A stretch of 24,377 bases of DNA from Emticicia sp943368675 (lineage in GTDB: Bacteria; Bacteroidota; Bacteroidia; Cytophagales; Spirosomataceae): the NCBI GenBank assembly GCA_943368675.1, contig CALRLN020000021.1:1-24377 (forward strand). Direction: 5' to 3'. The stretch's first letter is position 1. Every line of letters starts with the position of its first letter. The translations under genes were made by a program, and so were the position numbers. Positions 21,675 to 24,377 of the stretch are shown piece by piece. The notes below the pieces were generated by a model, which saw nothing but the letters and a program-made list of their open reading frames with translations, made no database searches and was not told where the DNA came from.

Positions 21675-24377
21675 ATGATACAGATAAGAAAAGTTTCTCC
21701 CAAACATCCTACTGGCAGGGCTTCATATTTTGTTAACATGAAAGTATCTACTCAACAACCATTTCAGATTGTCTATTCATTGTTTGAACATGAATATTTA
21801 GGATTCTTATTCGAGTCTTTTATTGTTCAACTTAATGGAAAGGGTGAACTCACGCTATTGAATCAGAATGTTTCTTCAAAAAATATCCGGGAATTCTCTG
21901 AGCGATTAGATACAACGGATTTTGAACTGGTGAAATTGATTGATGCGATTCAGCAGGAAACAGTACTTAAAAAATTTAATACAAGAAAAATAAGTCCTCT
22001 GGATTTTTTCCTGAAAGTATTTGATGCCGATAAGGGAGATAAACTGTTACAGGAGACTCTTCATAGCTATATGGAGAAACATCGCGCTCAGATTTTAGAT
22101 AAACTGCTCAACAAGCAGGTATTTATCATGGGTACTGATGGAGAACCAACCTGGAAGACTGTGAAGATGGTACAGGAAGGCGCAAGAGTTTTTTTTAATT
22201 TTATCCGTAACGAAGAAAACACACACTATTTTCCTACTATTAAGTGTGAGGGTGAGAGAGTACAGTTTCAGTTTAAGAATGCAAGCGTACTATGCGAAGA
22301 GCCTGCCTGGTTGTTAATTGATAACAGGCTGTATCATTTTGAGAAAAATGTTGATGGCAAAAAGCTAAGGCCATTTCTGAATAAGAATCATATCATTATC
22401 CCTCGTAATATTGAGGAAACCTATTATCAGAAATTCATCGCCCCGCTGATTGCCCAGTTTGACGTATTTGCTCAGGGTTTTGAGATACGCTTTGAGAGAC
22501 ATACTTCAAAACCTGTCTTAAGCATTGCCGAGGTTATAAATAGTAATCAGAAAGTAATGGCAACACTTTTTGAACAGGATGAAGAAGAGAAAGAAGAAAA
22601 AGAAAGTAAAATAGTTTTTGATCTGTCTTTTCAGTATGGTAAATATACTTTCCGTTTTGATAGTTTTTCGGCTGAGGCTTATGTAAACGTAGAAAAGAAT
22701 GGCAACGATTGGATTTTCCATAAAGTAAAGCGTGATCTGGTTTACGAACGCTACCAATTGAATCTGTTGAAAGAATGGGGCCTGGACCTGCGACAAGGGC
22801 GATTATCAACCTCTAAAGCTCACGCATTCTCCTGGCTGCAAAGCCATGCTAATCTTTTGCAGGAAAATAATTTTGAGGTTAAGCAGGAAGAAAATAGCCT
22901 GAATCAGAAACAGTACTTTTTGGGATATTCTGCCATAGAGATAAATATAGAGGAAAAAAACGACTGGTTTGATATTCAGGCAAAAGTGCGTTTCGGAGAG
23001 TTTGAAATACCTTTTCTGAAACTCCGTAATCTGATTATGTCTAATAAACGTGAGTTTACATTACCTAACGGGCAGATTGCTGTTATACCTGAAGAATGGT
23101 TTACACGCTACTCAGAGCTTTTCAGTTTTGTTGAAAAAACAGTAGATGACGATATTATCCTAAAAAAGCATCACCTGGTTTTAGTACAGGACCTGACTGA
23201 TGAGGGTCTGGCACATTCGGTTATTACCCGCAAACTTGAAAAACTGCGAGACTTTGAAAAAATCAACCAATATCCTACCCCACAAGGCCTATTAGCTACG
23301 CTTCGCCCTTACCAGAAAGCCGGATATGATTGGCTGCGCTTTTTGTCTGAATATAAATTGGGCGGCTGTCTGGCTGATGATATGGGTTTAGGAAAAACCA
23401 TTCAGACACTAGCCTTTCTGCAATCACAAAAAGAACTGGGTCTCGCCCAACACCCCAGCTTACTGATTATGCCTACCTCGCTGGTTTATAACTGGTTAAA
23501 GGAGATTGAGAAATTCACACCTGAACTGAAAGCTTTTGTATATACAGGTACTTATCGGGATAAAAACACAGAGCAATTTGATAATTATGATCTGATTCTG
23601 ACTTCTTATGGTATTGTCAGAATAGACATAGATTTCATTAAAGATTATCGCTTTCATTATGTGATTCTGGATGAGTCGCAATCTATCAAAAACCCGGCTT
23701 CATTTATTTCAAAAGCAGTCATGCAATTAAATAGTGCCAATCGTCTGATTCTGACAGGTACACCATTAGAAAACAGCACGATGGACTTGTGGACACAAAT
23801 GACATTCATTAATCCGGGTCTTTTAGGTACGCAAAGCTTTTTCAAAAATGAATATCAGATTCCAATCGAAAAACACCAGGACGAAAAACAAACGAAGCAC
23901 TTATATAGCCTGATAAAACCTTTTATGCTCCGCAGGCATAAATCTCAGGTAGCTACTGAGTTACCCCCTAAGGTAGAAAGTGTGCATTATTGCGATATGA
24001 CTGAAGAGCAGGAAAAAACCTATGAAGAGGCGAAGTCGTATTACCGGAACATCATTCTTGAGCAAATTGAACAGGATGGCCTGGCTAAATCTCAGATGGT
24101 AGTTTTGCAGGGTTTAACCAAACTCCGGCAACTGGCCAATAATCCCGCAATGATTGATGAGGGTTATGAGGGGAGTTCAGGTAAAGATGAAGAAGTTTTT
24201 CAGAAAATAGAAACTATTATTGAAGAAGAACACAAAGTGCTTGTTTTCAGCCAGTTTGTAAAACATCTGGCGATTTTCAGGCATTATCTCGATGAAAATA
24301 ATATCCCTTATTGCTATTTAGATGGTTCAACCACCAATAGGCAAGAACAGGTTGATCGTTTTCAGAGCGATAAAACT
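21675..24377 (+). CDS. SNF2-family DEAD/DEAH-box helicase (C-terminus cut by window edge)
   Basis: Open from the ATG at 21675 to the right edge, 901 codons without a stop; I translated it directly. Residues about 1-530 are a long N-terminal region with a Glu/Lys-rich stretch near 300 and no motif I can name. The SNF2 ATPase follows: PYQKAGYDWLRFL, Walker A DMGLGKT (about 569-575), LLIMPTSLVYNW, a Walker B VILDESQSIKNP (Asp666-Glu667; DESQ instead of the usual DEAQ/DEAH), LTGTPLENSTMDLW, FMLRRHKSQV, and the start of the C-terminal lobe with VLVFSQFVKHLAIF and LDGSTTNRQEQVDRFQ. It translocates on double-stranded DNA and remodels bound proteins or polymerase; a HepA/RapA-like role is conceivable. 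Roughly 70-100 residues appear missing. Confidence 0.93.
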   Translation, partial: MIQIRKVSPKHPTGRASYFVNMKVSTQQPFQIVYSLFEHEYLGFLFESFIVQLNGKGELTLLNQNVSSKNIREFSERLDTTDFELVKLIDAIQQETVLKKFNTRKISPLDFFLKVFDADKGDKLLQETLHSYMEKHRAQILDKLLNKQVFIMGTDGEPTWKTVKMVQEGARVFFNFIRNEENTHYFPTIKCEGERVQFQFKNASVLCEEPAWLLIDNRLYHFEKNVDGKKLRPFLNKNHIIIPRNIEETYYQKFIAPLIAQFDVFAQGFEIRFERHTSKPVLSIAEVINSNQKVMATLFEQDEEEKEEKESKIVFDLSFQYGKYTFRFDSFSAEAYVNVEKNGNDWIFHKVKRDLVYERYQLNLLKEWGLDLRQGRLSTSKAHAFSWLQSHANLLQENNFEVKQEENSLNQKQYFLGYSAIEINIEEKNDWFDIQAKVRFGEFEIPFLKLRNLIMSNKREFTLPNGQIAVIPEEWFTRYSELFSFVEKTVDDDIILKKHHLVLVQDLTDEGLAHSVITRKLEKLRDFEKINQYPTPQGLLATLRPYQKAGYDWLRFLSEYKLGGCLADDMGLGKTIQTLAFLQSQKELGLAQHPSLLIMPTSLVYNWLKEIEKFTPELKAFVYTGTYRDKNTEQFDNYDLILTSYGIVRIDIDFIKDYRFHYVILDESQSIKNPASFISKAVMQLNSANRLILTGTPLENSTMDLWTQMTFINPGLLGTQSFFKNEYQIPIEKHQDEKQTKHLYSLIKPFMLRRHKSQVATELPPKVESVHYCDMTEEQEKTYEEAKSYYRNIILEQIEQDGLAKSQMVVLQGLTKLRQLANNPAMIDEGYEGSSGKDEEVFQKIETIIEEEHKVLVFSQFVKHLAIFRHYLDENNIPYCYLDGSTTNRQEQVDRFQSDKT

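Noticed and set aside
22518..22809. Two minus-strand open frames inside the SNF2 helicase gene
   Set aside because: They overlap each other and run against a continuous 901-codon frame; their Phe-rich stretch is the complement of the helicase Glu/Lys run.

Overview
The window reads as a chromosomal segment of a Bacteroidota member, most likely a Cytophagales-type environmental bacterium. It is AT-rich, Shine-Dalgarno-like sites are essentially absent, and several genes are preceded by the Bacteroidota promoter pattern (TTTG / TAnnTTTG). Protein variants such as the DESQ-type SNF2 helicase, the FRREAGSW seryl-tRNA synthetase motif and a large secreted protein ending in Gly-Cys-Asn fit this. 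Genus-level assignment is not possible from sequence alone.

Layout: (1) 1-777, the 5' part of a YihY/BrkB membrane protein on the minus strand; (2) 1015-1689, a small membrane protein followed by a Dps ferritin; (3) 1842-4261, dihydrolipoyl dehydrogenase and an SdiA-regulated-like lipoprotein, both minus; (4) 4348-9320, an M13 metallopeptidase lipoprotein followed by a compact lasso-peptide biosynthetic locus; (5) 9471-12565, a FrnE/DsbA-like oxidoreductase with a palindrome at its start codon, and a 730-residue secreted multidomain protein; (6) 12626-17151, a probable minus-strand operon ribH - DUF6922-like - AbiEii-like - SRPBCC - lysC - serS; (7) 17252-19811, TPR membrane protein, AlbA_2 protein and a GlpF-type aquaporin, all minus; (8) 20161-24377, purB and a SNF2-family helicase cut by the right edge.

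The most notable system is the lasso-peptide locus. A B2-type leader peptidase (6427-6840) and a 51-codon precursor (6900-7055) run rightward. A lasso-cyclase/asparagine-synthetase-like gene (7119-9005) and a PqqD-like B1 leader-binding protein (9042-9320) run leftward. The two arms converge on a perfect 24-bp palindromic terminator. The precursor has a W-x-x-P leader motif and a predicted 13-residue core, AGGPGVTDSGILS. Thr sits at leader position -2 and Asp at core position 8, as expected for an eight-residue macrolactam ring, and the junction resembles that of paeninodin-type lasso peptides. No transporter, isopeptidase or tail kinase is visible in the window.

A second accessory element is the two-gene AbiEii-like toxin/antitoxin-type module embedded between ribH and an SRPBCC gene. 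The remaining genes are housekeeping: TCA/pyruvate dehydrogenase E3, riboflavin, aspartate-family amino acids, purine synthesis and tRNA charging. No tRNA, rRNA, CRISPR array or insertion sequence was seen.
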